NCBI RefSeq assembly: GCF_014202505.1
Contig: NZ_JACHGW010000003.1
Location: 248,001-312,000, forward strand
DNA from: Armatimonas rosea
GTDB taxonomy: Bacteria; Armatimonadota; Armatimonadia; Armatimonadales; Armatimonadaceae
Length of the DNA stretch: 64,000 nt
Reading direction: 5' to 3'
The notes below the pieces were generated by a model. It ran no database searches. It worked only from the letters and a program-made list of their open reading frames with translations, and was not told where the DNA came from. The position numbers and the translations under genes are program-made. This document shows, in pieces, positions 43,892-52,715 of this stretch (position 1 is the first letter of the stretch; each line of letters starts with the position of its first letter).

Positions 43892-45144
43892 GCCTACGCT
43901 GGGTCTTGGTAGGAATGCTCTTTCTGGCATCGGTACTGAACTACGTGGATCGGCAGACCCTGGCCATTCTCGCCCCGACCATCCAGAAAGACCTGGGCAT
44001 GACCGACCCGCAGTACGCGGCGGTCAATAACTTCTTTCTGGTTGCCTACACGATCTCGTATCTGGTCTCCGGGCGCCTCACCGATAAGCTAGGGCCACGA
44101 AAGGCGCTCTCGCTCTATATCTCGTTCTGGTCCGTGGCCAACATGCTCACCGGACTGGCACGCTCGATGGCCTCGCTGAGTGCGTTTCGCTTCCTGCTGG
44201 GCCTGGGGGAGGCGGGGAACTGGACAACCGCGCCCAAGTTGGTCTCGGAGTGGTTTACGGCCAAGGAGCGGGGCTTGGCTGTGGGCATCTACACCCTGGG
44301 GGCGACTATCGGGGCGACCATCGCGCCGCCGCTGATCCTCTGGCTCGCCTCGACCGGCCACTGGCAGAACGCGTTCTTTGCCACGGGAGCTGCGGGCCTT
44401 GTCTGGCTGGTGCCCTGGCTGCTGGTGTACAAGTCTAACCTCTCCCCTAGCCCCTCTCCCGGGCGTTCGTACCTCACTGGGAAAGGGGAACCTGAAGGGG
44501 ATTGCCTCCCTCCTTTCCCAGCGAAGAATGAGCGCCCGGGAGAGGAGGGTTGGGGAGGAGAGGTCGCGCTTTGGAAGCAACCTGTACTTTGGAGTTTGCT
44601 CCTCGCACGCCTGCTCACCGACCCACTGTGGTACTTTATCCAGTCCTGGCTCGCCAAGTATCTTGTCGCGGAGCGCGGGCTGACCCAGCAGCAGGTCAGC
44701 ATCACCTGGGTGGTCTTTCTCGCCGCGGACTTTGGGGCACTCGGCGGGGGCTGGCTCTCGGGAGTACTCATCAAGCGTGGGATGCCGACCGTGGCAGGGC
44801 GCCTGCGGGTGATGCTCCTCTGTGCCTGCCTGACACCCCTCACGGCGCTGATCGTCCTTGCGCCAACGGTCAATGCGGCACTGGCCTTTGCGATGGTCGT
44901 GACCCTGGCGCACATGGCCTGGATGATCAATGGGAGCACCCTGGTCACCGATCTCGTGCCAAAAGACAAGCTGGCGACGGTCTTTGGCTTGGTGGCGGCC
45001 GGGAGCACACTCGGAGGACTCCTGATGAACTCTCTGGTCGGAAATACCGTCGGTGCTTTCGGCTACCGCCCGACCTTCTTTGCGCTCTCCGGGCTCCACC
45101 TCTGCGCTTTCGCTCTCTTGAGCGTGGCCCTGAAGAAAAAATAA
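43888..45144 (+). CDS. MFS sugar-acid transporter (ACS/ExuT-like) with in-frame repeat insert
   Basis: The 418-residue protein has 12 predicted helices. The N-terminus NYVDRQTLAILAPTIQKDLGM and GLGEAGNWTTAPKLVSEWF are typical of the anion:cation symporter (hexuronate) group. The central loop between helices 6 and 7 carries about 43 extra residues (184-226, Pro/Gly/Ser-rich) coded by a palindromic DNA element at 44437-44564. After it the protein resumes normally at LWKQPVLWSLLLARLLTDP. The start overlaps the previous stop (ATGA). It probably imports an oligosaccharide or uronate breakdown product for the operon. Confidence 0.85.
   Translation: MSLRWVLVGMLFLASVLNYVDRQTLAILAPTIQKDLGMTDPQYAAVNNFFLVAYTISYLVSGRLTDKLGPRKALSLYISFWSVANMLTGLARSMASLSAFRFLLGLGEAGNWTTAPKLVSEWFTAKERGLAVGIYTLGATIGATIAPPLILWLASTGHWQNAFFATGAAGLVWLVPWLLVYKSNLSPSPSPGRSYLTGKGEPEGDCLPPFPAKNERPGEEGWGGEVALWKQPVLWSLLLARLLTDPLWYFIQSWLAKYLVAERGLTQQQVSITWVVFLAADFGALGGGWLSGVLIKRGMPTVAGRLRVMLLCACLTPLTALIVLAPTVNAALAFAMVVTLAHMAWMINGSTLVTDLVPKDKLATVFGLVAAGSTLGGLLMNSLVGNTVGAFGYRPTFFALSGLHLCAFALLSVALKKK
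44437..44564. repeat. GC-rich palindromic element in frame inside the MFS transporter gene
   Basis: Arms of about 50 bases face each other. The left begins AACCTCTCCCCTAGCCCC and ends ACTGGGAAAGG. The right begins CCTTTCCCAGCGAAG and ends GGGGAGGAGAGGT. Both share the core TCTCCCGGGCG. The middle is about 25 bases. The frame stays open through both arms. Related sequence lies at 46606-46661 and 54132-54276. Confidence 0.75.
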
Positions 45145-45145
45145 C

Positions 45146-46003
45146 ATGATGTTTCTTTTCCCCCTCCTTTGTTTGTCGCAGACCACGCCGAGCCTGGTGG
45201 ACCCCCAGACTCCCGCGCAGGCACGGCCCGTGTCGGTGGCGGCTAGCGATAAAGACCGCTGGAAGCTGGTCTTCTCCGACGAGTTCAACGACACGGTGAT
45301 CGACCCGCGCAAGTGGACCGTGGAGACAACCACCCGCAAGCGCCCCGATATCCTGGTGAAGTCCGATGCCGAGCAGGTCGAGGAAAAAGACGGCTATGCC
45401 TATCTCTACTACCGAAAATCCAAGACCGAGGACAATACCTACTTTGCAGGGCGCTTCAACTCCCAGGGGCACTTTGCGACGACCTATGGCTATCTGGAGG
45501 CGCGCCTGCACCTGGTCAAGCCCGATGGCTACCAGACCGCGTTCTGGATGATGCCCGATCAGGCAGGGCTGACCGCTCCCAAAGGTGTGACCGATGGCAC
45601 GGCCAACGATGGTGCCGAGATCGATATTATCGAGGGCAATAAAGCAGGGGATACCTACTCGACGGGCCTGCACTGGGACGGCTACGCCAAGCCCGCGCAT
45701 AAGTCCAACGGGGCCATGGTTAAGGCACCCGGCCTACACACTCAAGAGCTTCACACCATTGGCTTTGAGTGGTCCCCGACGGCGCTAAAGTTCTACTACG
45801 ATGGCAACCTCGTCCGCACGATCGACAAGCCCACGCTCATCCCGCAGGTGCCGCACTACCTCATCTTCTCCGGGAGCTGCTTTGGCGTAAACGACTGGGT
45901 GACGGGCACGATCTTCCAAAACAAGCTCATCCAAGACGGTGGCACGGCACGAGCCTATATCGATTATGTGCGAGTTTTTAAGCGAAATGACACCACAAAC
46001 TAA
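45146..46003 (+). CDS. GH16-family endo-glycosidase
   Basis: The 285-residue product has a short hydrophobic start (MMFLFPLLCLSQ), possibly a signal peptide, then the jelly-roll catalytic domain. Signatures are KLVFSDEFND (40-49) and AEIDIIEGN with nucleophile E158 and acid/base E163. The DG-ANDG insert before the active site and the FNSQGHFATTYGYLEAR segment are typical of beta-glucanase/galactanase types. It sits between the transporter and the GH9-like gene; its 3' end overlaps the next gene by 17 bases. Confidence 0.85.
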   Translation: MMFLFPLLCLSQTTPSLVDPQTPAQARPVSVAASDKDRWKLVFSDEFNDTVIDPRKWTVETTTRKRPDILVKSDAEQVEEKDGYAYLYYRKSKTEDNTYFAGRFNSQGHFATTYGYLEARLHLVKPDGYQTAFWMMPDQAGLTAPKGVTDGTANDGAEIDIIEGNKAGDTYSTGLHWDGYAKPAHKSNGAMVKAPGLHTQELHTIGFEWSPTALKFYYDGNLVRTIDKPTLIPQVPHYLIFSGSCFGVNDWVTGTIFQNKLIQDGGTARAYIDYVRVFKRNDTTN

Positions 46004-48194
46004 CCTTGCGACGACGGCGATTCTCAAAGCCTCGTCGGTGCTCAATCCTAGCTACGCACCGAGCAATCTCACCGATGGCAAGCTGACCAACGAGAGCCGC
46101 TGGGTGAGTGGGAGCACGGGGCCGCACACGCTCACTCTCACGTGGGCCACGCCACAGACAATCGCCTGCCTGCAGCTCGGCACGGGCTGGCTCAATGAGG
46201 GCGCGTGGGGGAGCGAGTTCCACGACCTGAGCGTGCGGGATGGACGGGGGCGCGAGCTAGCCAAGGTGACGGGCAACGATAAGACCGTGGTCGAGCTACG
46301 CTTGCCCGCGCCCGTCACCACCGACACACTCCAGCTGGTCTTTGCCGAGCCGAGCACTGTGCGCCTGGTCGAGGTACGTGTCTTTGGACCGTCTGCGAGC
46401 TACCCCGCCCTGACACTCCCCGGTGCGACGCCTCGCCCGCGGCCCGTCCCCCTCTTTCTCAACCAGACCGGCTACGACCCGGACTCTCCCAAGCGCTTCA
46501 CCGCTCCCACCCTCCCCGACGGCACGCCGTTTGTCGTCAAGCAAGGCGAAAAAGTACTCTTTAAGGGCGTGATTCGAGGCGGCATCGGCGACTTCACCGC
46601 GCTCAAACTCCCCTTTCCCAGCGAGGGACGAGCGCCCGGGAGAGGGGCAGGGGGAGAGGTTACTCAGGCAGAGGTTCACATCGAAGCGGCTGGGTTGGTC
46701 TCTGATCCGTTTGAGATCGCGCCCCTTGTCACGCTTCGGGCCTCGCTCGACCCTGCGCTGCGTTTCTTTGTTGACTGCCGCTCCCTGATCGGCACGCACC
46801 CCTCGGCCTACGGCGGGTCGGCCTGGCGCGATGGGACGTACTACAGCTACGAGGTGCCCTCGCTGGTGATGCTCTATCTCGCCAACCCGTCGTTCTTTGA
46901 CCAAGCAAAGCGCGAGGTGGAGTGGAGGCCGCTGGCGGCAAGCTTCAAGCAAGTAAAAGCCAATGGCGATGCCGGGGCGCTCGAAGCCGCTCAAGCGTAC
47001 TTTCGAGAGATCGAGCCGCCCAAATCCGATGCGCCTGATATTGCCAAGCTGATTCACTGGGGTGTCGGCTGGCTCCTGGTCAAGCCCGAGAGCGCGGATC
47101 CGTCGGGGGACCCCAAGGGACGACGTCTGCATCCACAGACTGTCGAGCAGCTCGCCTTTTTTGTCTATGCCTGGCCGCAGCTCTCCCGCTGGCTTCCGGT
47201 GAGTGTTTACGAGCGTGCCAAGGCCTTCGTGCTGAAGAACTGGAACTTTGAGATCCAGACCGAAGTCGGGGACTACAAGGGCCGAGAGTGCCCGGGACAC
47301 TCGATCTTGCCCAATGTCCTGCTCCACGAAGCGACCAAAGACAAGCGCTTCTTAGACACGGCGATCGCGCAGGCACGCTGGGTCTGCACGACACTCGATC
47401 CGACCGACCCCAAAGTCACCAAGGGCCAGCGCATGAGCGAGCACATGCTTGTCACCGGTCTGACGGCGCTCCTGCCACACGCCGAGCCACTGATTCGGCC
47501 CTGGCTGGCGAAGTGGGCCGAGGTGATGATCGCGCGCTCCGAAAATGCCTACGACTTTCGCAAGTACGACGAGACCAACTGGACCCTGCCGCGCTTCACG
47601 GCGGGCTCGCACGGCGGGGCGGGCTGGAACGAGCCGGGCAATGTCGCGGGCTTTCCTGCCTGCGCGCTCTCCGTGGCACGGCTCACGGGTGATAAAAAGC
47701 GTGCGGAGCGGCTGCGAGTGATCGCCACGGCCCACTTCGATGCGCTCTTTGGTCGCAATCCCCTCGGGGCACACGCGGCGTTTCGTGGCCCCCAGGACTT
47801 CTATGGAGTGGAGCGCGGCTGGCCCAAGAAGTTCAGCGACGATACCTGCGCCCGGCTGGAGCTCGTCCGCGGCACGCTCTCGTCCACGGCGGCGACGGAG
47901 CACTACCCCAACAACCCCGACGGCGCGTTTCGACACCCGGAGGGCTGGACGGCTTTCAATGCGGCGTTTAATGTCGGGCTTGCCTATGCCTGCCGCGAGG
48001 CGACGCGCCTCACCCGCAAGGGCAAGACCATCACGCTCCAAGCACCGATCTTTGCGCCGACGGCGACTGTCCTGGTAGGCCAGACAGCAGTGCGCCTCAA
48101 GGCAATCAACCCAGAGCAGACGCTCTTTCAAGCAACCACAACGGCCACGGGAACCCTGCGCTACGGCCACGGGTTCCTGGCAACGGAACTGTAA
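45987..48194 (+). CDS. GH9-like glycoside hydrolase with N-terminal F5/8C-like domain
   Basis: From ATG 45987 the 735-residue product has a discoidin-like (CBM32-type) domain (about 1-140: SNLTDGKLTNESRWVS), then an Ig-like domain (about 150-250) opening with FLNQTGYDPDSPKRF as in CelD-type GH9 enzymes, and an (alpha/alpha)6 domain (about 260-680). The Ig-like domain is interrupted by about 19 residues (PFPSEGRAPGRGAGGE) coded by a palindromic half-element at 46606-46661. The usual GH9 catalytic acids are not obvious, so this is a relative rather than a proven cellulase. No signal peptide; gap to the next gene is two bases. Confidence 0.65.
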   Translation: MTPQTNLATTAILKASSVLNPSYAPSNLTDGKLTNESRWVSGSTGPHTLTLTWATPQTIACLQLGTGWLNEGAWGSEFHDLSVRDGRGRELAKVTGNDKTVVELRLPAPVTTDTLQLVFAEPSTVRLVEVRVFGPSASYPALTLPGATPRPRPVPLFLNQTGYDPDSPKRFTAPTLPDGTPFVVKQGEKVLFKGVIRGGIGDFTALKLPFPSEGRAPGRGAGGEVTQAEVHIEAAGLVSDPFEIAPLVTLRASLDPALRFFVDCRSLIGTHPSAYGGSAWRDGTYYSYEVPSLVMLYLANPSFFDQAKREVEWRPLAASFKQVKANGDAGALEAAQAYFREIEPPKSDAPDIAKLIHWGVGWLLVKPESADPSGDPKGRRLHPQTVEQLAFFVYAWPQLSRWLPVSVYERAKAFVLKNWNFEIQTEVGDYKGRECPGHSILPNVLLHEATKDKRFLDTAIAQARWVCTTLDPTDPKVTKGQRMSEHMLVTGLTALLPHAEPLIRPWLAKWAEVMIARSENAYDFRKYDETNWTLPRFTAGSHGGAGWNEPGNVAGFPACALSVARLTGDKKRAERLRVIATAHFDALFGRNPLGAHAAFRGPQDFYGVERGWPKKFSDDTCARLELVRGTLSSTAATEHYPNNPDGAFRHPEGWTAFNAAFNVGLAYACREATRLTRKGKTITLQAPIFAPTATVLVGQTAVRLKAINPEQTLFQATTTATGTLRYGHGFLATEL
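46606..46661. repeat. Half copy of the palindromic element, in frame inside the GH9-like gene
   Basis: The sequence from TTTCCCAGCGAGGGACGAGC to GGGGAGAGGTT matches only the right arm of the element at 44437-44564. It is read in a different frame at its start than in the MFS gene, yet remains open and re-joins the same GGEV ending. Confidence 0.7.
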
Positions 48195-48196
48195 CT

Positions 48197-50047
48197 ATGT
48201 ACGAAGTAAACCATGAGTTTGATGTCTGTGTGATCGGGGGCGGGATGTCGGGGATCTGCGCCGCGATCGCCGCCGCACGCAACGGGGCACGCACTGCCCT
48301 CGTCCACGACCGGCCCGTCTTTGGCGGCAACGCGTCCAGTGAGATTCGGATGTGGATCTGCGGAGCGCACGGCAAGCACAACAAAGAGACCGGAATTCTT
48401 GAGGAGATTCAGCTGGAGAATCTCTACCTCAACCCGGCGCGCAACTACTCGGTCTGGGATGCGGTGCTCTGGAGCAAGATCCGCTTCCAGCCGAACCTCA
48501 CGCCGTTCCTGAACTGTTCCTGCGCCGATGCCACGATGGACGGCGAGAGGATCGTCTCGGTGCGCGCCTGGCAGCTCACCAGCCAGACCTGGCACACGAT
48601 CACGGCCAAGCAGTTTATCGACTGCTCGGGCGATAGCATCCTCGCGGAGCTGACCCCCGCCGAGTACCGGGTTGGGCGGGAGGCACGGGCGGAGTTCGAC
48701 GAGGACATCGAGCCGCTGGAGGCCGACCATAAGACCATGGGCAACTCGCTCCTGATCCAGCTGCGCCGCACCGACGAGCCCCAGCCCTTCACCGCGCCGC
48801 GCTGGGCCTATAAGTTCAATGGGGAAGCAGACTTCAGCTACCGAATGAGCGGGGTGAGCGGCCACAACTTCTGGTGGATCGAGCTGGGCGGGATCAACGA
48901 CACGATCCGCGACTCCGAGGCGATCCGCGATGAGCTCGTCCGGGTGGGCTACGGGGTCTGGGACTACCTCAAGAACAAGGCCGATGAGCGTGAAAAGGCC
49001 ACCAACTGGGCGCTGGAGTGGCTGGGCTCGCTGCCCGGAAAGCGCGAGAGCCGCCGCTATGTGGGGGACTATATCCTCACCCAGAACGATATTCGCGCGG
49101 AAGGAAAATTCGACGATATTGTCGCCTACGGGGGCTGGAGCATGGACGATCACCACCCGGCGGGGCTGCTCTACCCGGGCCGCCCGACGATTTTTCATCC
49201 CGCGCCCTCGCCCTACGGCATTCCCTACCGCTCGCTCTACTCGAAAAACGTCCCGAATCTCCTCTTCGCCGGGCGCAATATCTCGGTGACACACGCCGCG
49301 CTCTCGTCGACGCGCGTCATGGCGACCTGCGCCGTGATCGGGCAGGCGGCGGGCACGGCGGCGGCGCTGTGTATCTCGGAAAACTGCAACCCACGCCTGC
49401 TCGATATCGCGCTCCTCCAAGAAACCCTCATGGACGACGACTGCTGGCTCCCGGGCAAGCTCAAGCTTCCCGGGGCACTCGCCTGCGCCGCGACTCTCTG
49501 CGGCGACCCGGCCAAGCGACTCCTCGATGGCATGGAGCGGGACCGCGAGGACGAGGCCCATGCCTGGGAAGCACCGGTGGGGGAGAGTGTCTCCTACCAC
49601 TGGGCGACTCCGCAGACCATTGCCGGGGCACGCCTTGTCTTCGATAGTGACCTGAGCAACACCAAGCGCATGGCCCATGTCTACCCCCAGAGCGCCGATC
49701 GCTGCGCTGTCCCGGACTCGCTCGTGAGAGCGTTTCGCCTAGAGGCTGAGGACGAGAGCGGCACCTGGCGCGAGGTCTACACCGAGGAAAACAACTACCA
49801 GCGCCTCGTGCTCGTCCCCCTCGACATCCAAGCGACCGCCCTGCGCCTGACCTGCACCGAGACCTGGGGCGATGCGCTGGCACGGGTCTTTGCCTTCGAG
49901 CCTCTGGCGACCTTTGTGGACAAGATCCCGGCCCTCCCGGAAGGCCCCGCCTTCGCTGAGGTGCGTGCGCTTGTCTCCCCAGACGACCTCGCCGCGCCCG
50001 ACAGTGGGCTGGAGGAGAGTGCCAAGCACGGTGCCCACGGGGCATAG
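48197..50047 (+). CDS. FAD-dependent oxidoreductase (FAD_oxidored type) with C-terminal F5/8-like domain
   Basis: The 616-residue product has a Rossmann FAD-binding start (VCVIGGGMSGICAAIAAARNG, GGGMSG at 14-19) and FGGNASSEIRMWICGAHG, which is typical of this family in polysaccharide loci. NLLFAGRNISVTHAALSSTRVMATCAVIGQAAGTAAAL is the second FAD segment. After about residue 430 a beta-sandwich-like domain follows (VSYHWATPQTIAGARLVFDSDL). It may oxidise sugars or polyols. It is the last gene of the seven-gene operon; a hairpin at 50072-50105 may mark the end. Confidence 0.8.
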   Translation: MYEVNHEFDVCVIGGGMSGICAAIAAARNGARTALVHDRPVFGGNASSEIRMWICGAHGKHNKETGILEEIQLENLYLNPARNYSVWDAVLWSKIRFQPNLTPFLNCSCADATMDGERIVSVRAWQLTSQTWHTITAKQFIDCSGDSILAELTPAEYRVGREARAEFDEDIEPLEADHKTMGNSLLIQLRRTDEPQPFTAPRWAYKFNGEADFSYRMSGVSGHNFWWIELGGINDTIRDSEAIRDELVRVGYGVWDYLKNKADEREKATNWALEWLGSLPGKRESRRYVGDYILTQNDIRAEGKFDDIVAYGGWSMDDHHPAGLLYPGRPTIFHPAPSPYGIPYRSLYSKNVPNLLFAGRNISVTHAALSSTRVMATCAVIGQAAGTAAALCISENCNPRLLDIALLQETLMDDDCWLPGKLKLPGALACAATLCGDPAKRLLDGMERDREDEAHAWEAPVGESVSYHWATPQTIAGARLVFDSDLSNTKRMAHVYPQSADRCAVPDSLVRAFRLEAEDESGTWREVYTEENNYQRLVLVPLDIQATALRLTCTETWGDALARVFAFEPLATFVDKIPALPEGPAFAEVRALVSPDDLAAPDSGLEESAKHGAHGA

Positions 50048-50071
50048 GGGAGCGATAATCACAAATTTTGA

Positions 50072-50105
50072 GCCCGGAGGCGGTCGGCGCTCGGCCGCCT
50101 TGGGC
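50072..50105. terminator. Hairpin at the end of the FAD oxidoreductase operon
   Basis: GCCC-GG-AGGCGG (50072-50083) pairs with CCGCCT-T-GGGC (50095-50105). No T-run follows. It overlaps the upstream part of the leaderless promoter of the next gene, so the two may interfere. Confidence 0.45.
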
Positions 50106-50111
50106 TACAAT
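50106..50111 (+). promoter_or_regulatory. -10 box (TACAAT) of a predicted leaderless promoter
   Basis: TACAAT is followed by six bases (AGAGCC) and then ATG 50118 of the PhyH gene. No ribosome site fits in the gap. Confidence 0.55.
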
Positions 50112-50117
50112 AGAGCC

Positions 50118-50981
50118 ATGCCTTCCCTCACCGATGAACAGCGTCGCGAGCTGATTGCACAGCTGGAAGACGACGGTTACTTTATTCTGCCAGAGCTCCT
50201 CCCCGAGGCACTCTGCAAGGCGGCACTGGCGGCGATCGACCGGGTAACCACGGCGCAGCGCGGGGACCATACCCGGCGCAGCGTGAAGGTGGCCAACTGC
50301 GTGGTCCACGACCCGGCGCTGCTGGACCTCGCCCTCTACGAGCCCGCCCTTCAGCTCGCCTACGATGTCTTTGGGCCGATGTTTCACCTGTGCCAGTCCA
50401 ACTTTGTGAGCCGCCCCAACGATGGCACCGGCAAGAGCGACTTTGTCAGCGCCTCACCGTGGCACGCCGATGGGCCGCGGCCGGGTCTCTTTCCCAAGAT
50501 CGACGGGGCTATGGGGCTGCACTACCTGAAGTTTGGCTACTTTCTCACCGATCTTACCCATGGCAACGGCGGGAGCCTGCAGGTCGTGCGGGGCTCGCAC
50601 AAGCGGCCGGAGCTGGATGGCAAGCGCGGCACGGGATTTCAGATCGAGGACTACGCCCGCGACCTCGTGAAGCTCGACTGCCCGGCAGGAACCGTGGTTG
50701 CCTTTCACCAGGCACAGTGGCACGCCGCCCCGCCCAACGAGAGCCCGATCGAGCGCAAGAATGCCTACATCTCCTACTGCCCGACCTGGATGCGGCCCCT
50801 GGACCGGGAGTTCCCCCGCGAGGGCGAGCTGGAGGGGCTCTCGGCAGAGGCGCGCTGGCTCTTGGGAGAGTGGCGACCGGCGCAGCGCTGGTGGCTCCCG
50901 CAGCCTGAGGATGTGCAGCGCATGGCACGCTTCCGCCGCACCGCCGATACGCCGGTCGGGGCCGTGCGGAACTACGACTAG
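50118..50981 (+). CDS. PhyH-family Fe(II)/2-oxoglutarate oxygenase
   Basis: From ATG 50118 the 287-residue product has the oxygenase fold with Fe ligands H116-x-D118 in SPWHADGPRPG and a distal His in HQAQWHAAPPNES. The N-terminal DDGYFILPELLPEALCKAAL is typical for the family. It is only distantly related to the PhyH protein at 40238-40987. The start is supported by the -10 box six bases upstream; the frame upstream has no homology. The AraC gene starts two bases after its stop, so regulator and oxygenase are co-expressed. Confidence 0.82.
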   Translation: MPSLTDEQRRELIAQLEDDGYFILPELLPEALCKAALAAIDRVTTAQRGDHTRRSVKVANCVVHDPALLDLALYEPALQLAYDVFGPMFHLCQSNFVSRPNDGTGKSDFVSASPWHADGPRPGLFPKIDGAMGLHYLKFGYFLTDLTHGNGGSLQVVRGSHKRPELDGKRGTGFQIEDYARDLVKLDCPAGTVVAFHQAQWHAAPPNESPIERKNAYISYCPTWMRPLDREFPREGELEGLSAEARWLLGEWRPAQRWWLPQPEDVQRMARFRRTADTPVGAVRNYD

Positions 50982-50983
50982 CC

Positions 50984-51841
50984 GTGTTTGACGAGGCACT
51001 GCTCTCCGGGGCAGAGGTCGCTGTGGTCTGGGCCAGCCTGCGGGACTGGAAGCCGGGGGCGGTCGTGCGCGGCTGGAGCGGGGTGGGCCTGGGAGTGGGG
51101 CTCTATGTGGTCCAGGCGGGCGTGTTGGAGGTCGAGCTGGGGGGCAAGACCTGGCGCGTCCAGCCCGGCGAGGCTTTCCTGGTGCCAACCGATCTCCCCC
51201 GTGACCGGATCGAGACACCCCAGGGCGCTCAGTGGCTCTCCGTGGGGCTCCGGGTGCAGTTTCACGGCCGCCTCAACCTGGCCCCGCTCCTTGGGGGGCC
51301 ACAGCTCTGGACACCGTCGGTTCCCCTCGCACCCTTGGCCGCCGCGATTGTCGCGGAGTGGGAGGACGTCGGAGGGCCGGCTCTGGTGCCAAGCCGACGG
51401 CCCAAAAACGCGACCTCGCGCCTGATCGCCAACGGGCTGGCGACCGGAGTCTTTGGTATCTGCTGGCGGGACCTGCGTGCCAGCTCGGAGTCTGCGACCC
51501 TCACCCGTCTCGATGCACCGCTCTGGCTCTGGCAGGCGCTCCAGCGTATCCGCCGCGAGCCCAGCCACGACATTACCCAGCTCTGCCAGCAGCTGAGTGT
51601 CAGCCCCGCTCACCTGCGGCGCACCTTCCATCGGTTCTTGGGCCAGTCTCCCCAGAGCTACCTCACCGAGGAGCGCCTCCGCGCCGCCCGCCAGCTGCTA
51701 GTCACCACCGACCAGACAGTCGCTGTGATCGCCACCGAGGTCGGCTTTGAGAGCCTGAGCCACTTTACGCGAATCTTCACCCAGCGCTACCTCCACCCAC
51801 CCGCCCGCTACCGCCAGCTCCTGCGTAGCCCCGGCGCGTAA
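50984..51841 (+). CDS. AraC-family transcriptional regulator
   Basis: The 285-residue product has an N-terminal cupin-like sensing domain (GLYVVQAGVLEVELGGKTWRVQPGEAFLVP) and a C-terminal double helix-turn-helix (QLSVSPAHLRRTFHRFLGQSPQSYLTEERLRAARQLL, then IATEVGFESLSHFTRIF). It is a paralogue of the regulator at 23608-24495, with near-identical recognition-helix region (AHLRR-FHRF-G-SPQ-YLTE). Either could bind the repeated GATAA(A)C boxes. The start is GTG 50984, two bases after the PhyH stop. Confidence 0.9.
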   Translation: MFDEALLSGAEVAVVWASLRDWKPGAVVRGWSGVGLGVGLYVVQAGVLEVELGGKTWRVQPGEAFLVPTDLPRDRIETPQGAQWLSVGLRVQFHGRLNLAPLLGGPQLWTPSVPLAPLAAAIVAEWEDVGGPALVPSRRPKNATSRLIANGLATGVFGICWRDLRASSESATLTRLDAPLWLWQALQRIRREPSHDITQLCQQLSVSPAHLRRTFHRFLGQSPQSYLTEERLRAARQLLVTTDQTVAVIATEVGFESLSHFTRIFTQRYLHPPARYRQLLRSPGA

Positions 51842-51901
51842 GACGAGCGAAAACCACAAAGAGTACGTCTAGGAGCGGCTGAAATCCCTGTAGGGGAAAT
51901 C

Positions 51902-51930
51902 TATAATGCACCATCTTTTCCGCAGGAGGA
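51902..51930 (+). promoter_or_regulatory. -10 box and ribosome site of the pilin-like gene at 51939
   Basis: A perfect TATAAT (51902-51907) precedes an AGGAGGA ribosome site (51924-51930). The ATG is at 51939. The ATG at 51908-area reading MHHLF lies in front of the ribosome site, so the later start is preferred. Confidence 0.6.
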
Positions 51931-51938
51931 ACTTTCTG

Positions 51939-52700
51939 ATGCAACGCAGAGCATTTACCCTTATTGAGCTTCTTGTTGTGATCGCGATCATTGCGATTCT
52001 TGCCGCTATCCTCTTTCCTGTCTTTGCCCAGGCCCGTGAGAAGGCCCGCGCAACCACCTGTCTCTCCAATCTGAAGCAGCAGGGGCTTGGAGCGATGATG
52101 TATGCCCAGGACTACGACGAGACAATCATGCCGTTCTGGTATGTGGATGTCCCCTACACCGGTCAGCCCTTCTCACAGCGCACTACCTACTATCTCTTGA
52201 TCCAGCCCTACATTAAAAACTGGCAGATCTTTAAGTGCCCCAGCGCACCCGTACAAAATATCGTCATCCGAGACACGAGTACCACGGCGGGGACGCGCAC
52301 GCTCGATGTTTCCTACGCCTACAGCTCGATCCGTGACCAGAACCAGAACTTCCGTGTTGCGGGCTCGTATCTGGGCGCATCGGAGTGGGTGGGCACCGGT
52401 GCCGCGGGGCAAGGGGAGGGCAAGTTTGGTGTCTCGCTAGCCTCCATCGCCCTGCCAGCGGACACGATTCTGATCACCGATGCGAAGAACCTCGATCTCT
52501 GGGCGGAGAATATCGCCGATTACTGGCCGCTGACCTGTCCGGTTACCACGAACAACCCGGCCGGCGAGTGCTGGAACAACAACACCAACATGGTCATGAC
52601 ACGCCGCCACAACGAGGGCTTCAATATCTGCTTCACGGATGGCCACGCGAAGTTTCAGAAAAAATCACTGCGCCGTCAGTGGACACGCGCTGAGGATTAA
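51939..52700 (+). CDS. Pilin-like protein with prepilin N-terminus and H-X9-DG motif
   Basis: From ATG 51939 the 253-residue product begins [20 protein letters not shown], continues [24 protein letters not shown] and ends with [18 protein letters not shown] (H-x9-DG). An AGGAGGA ribosome site lies eight bases upstream. It is the fourth pilin-like gene in the window and is probably co-transcribed with the large unknown protein that starts 15 bases after its stop. Confidence 0.9.
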   Translation: MQRRAFTLIELLVVIAIIAILAAILFPVFAQAREKARATTCLSNLKQQGLGAMMYAQDYDETIMPFWYVDVPYTGQPFSQRTTYYLLIQPYIKNWQIFKCPSAPVQNIVIRDTSTTAGTRTLDVSYAYSSIRDQNQNFRVAGSYLGASEWVGTGAAGQGEGKFGVSLASIALPADTILITDAKNLDLWAENIADYWPLTCPVTTNNPAGECWNNNTNMVMTRRHNEGFNICFTDGHAKFQKKSLRRQWTRAED

Positions 52701-52715
52701 GGCAAGAGACGCACG

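Noticed and set aside
49461-50387. 308-codon minus-strand frame between the FAD oxidoreductase and PhyH genes
   Set aside because: It is antisense to two supported genes and Arg/Pro-rich without a motif.
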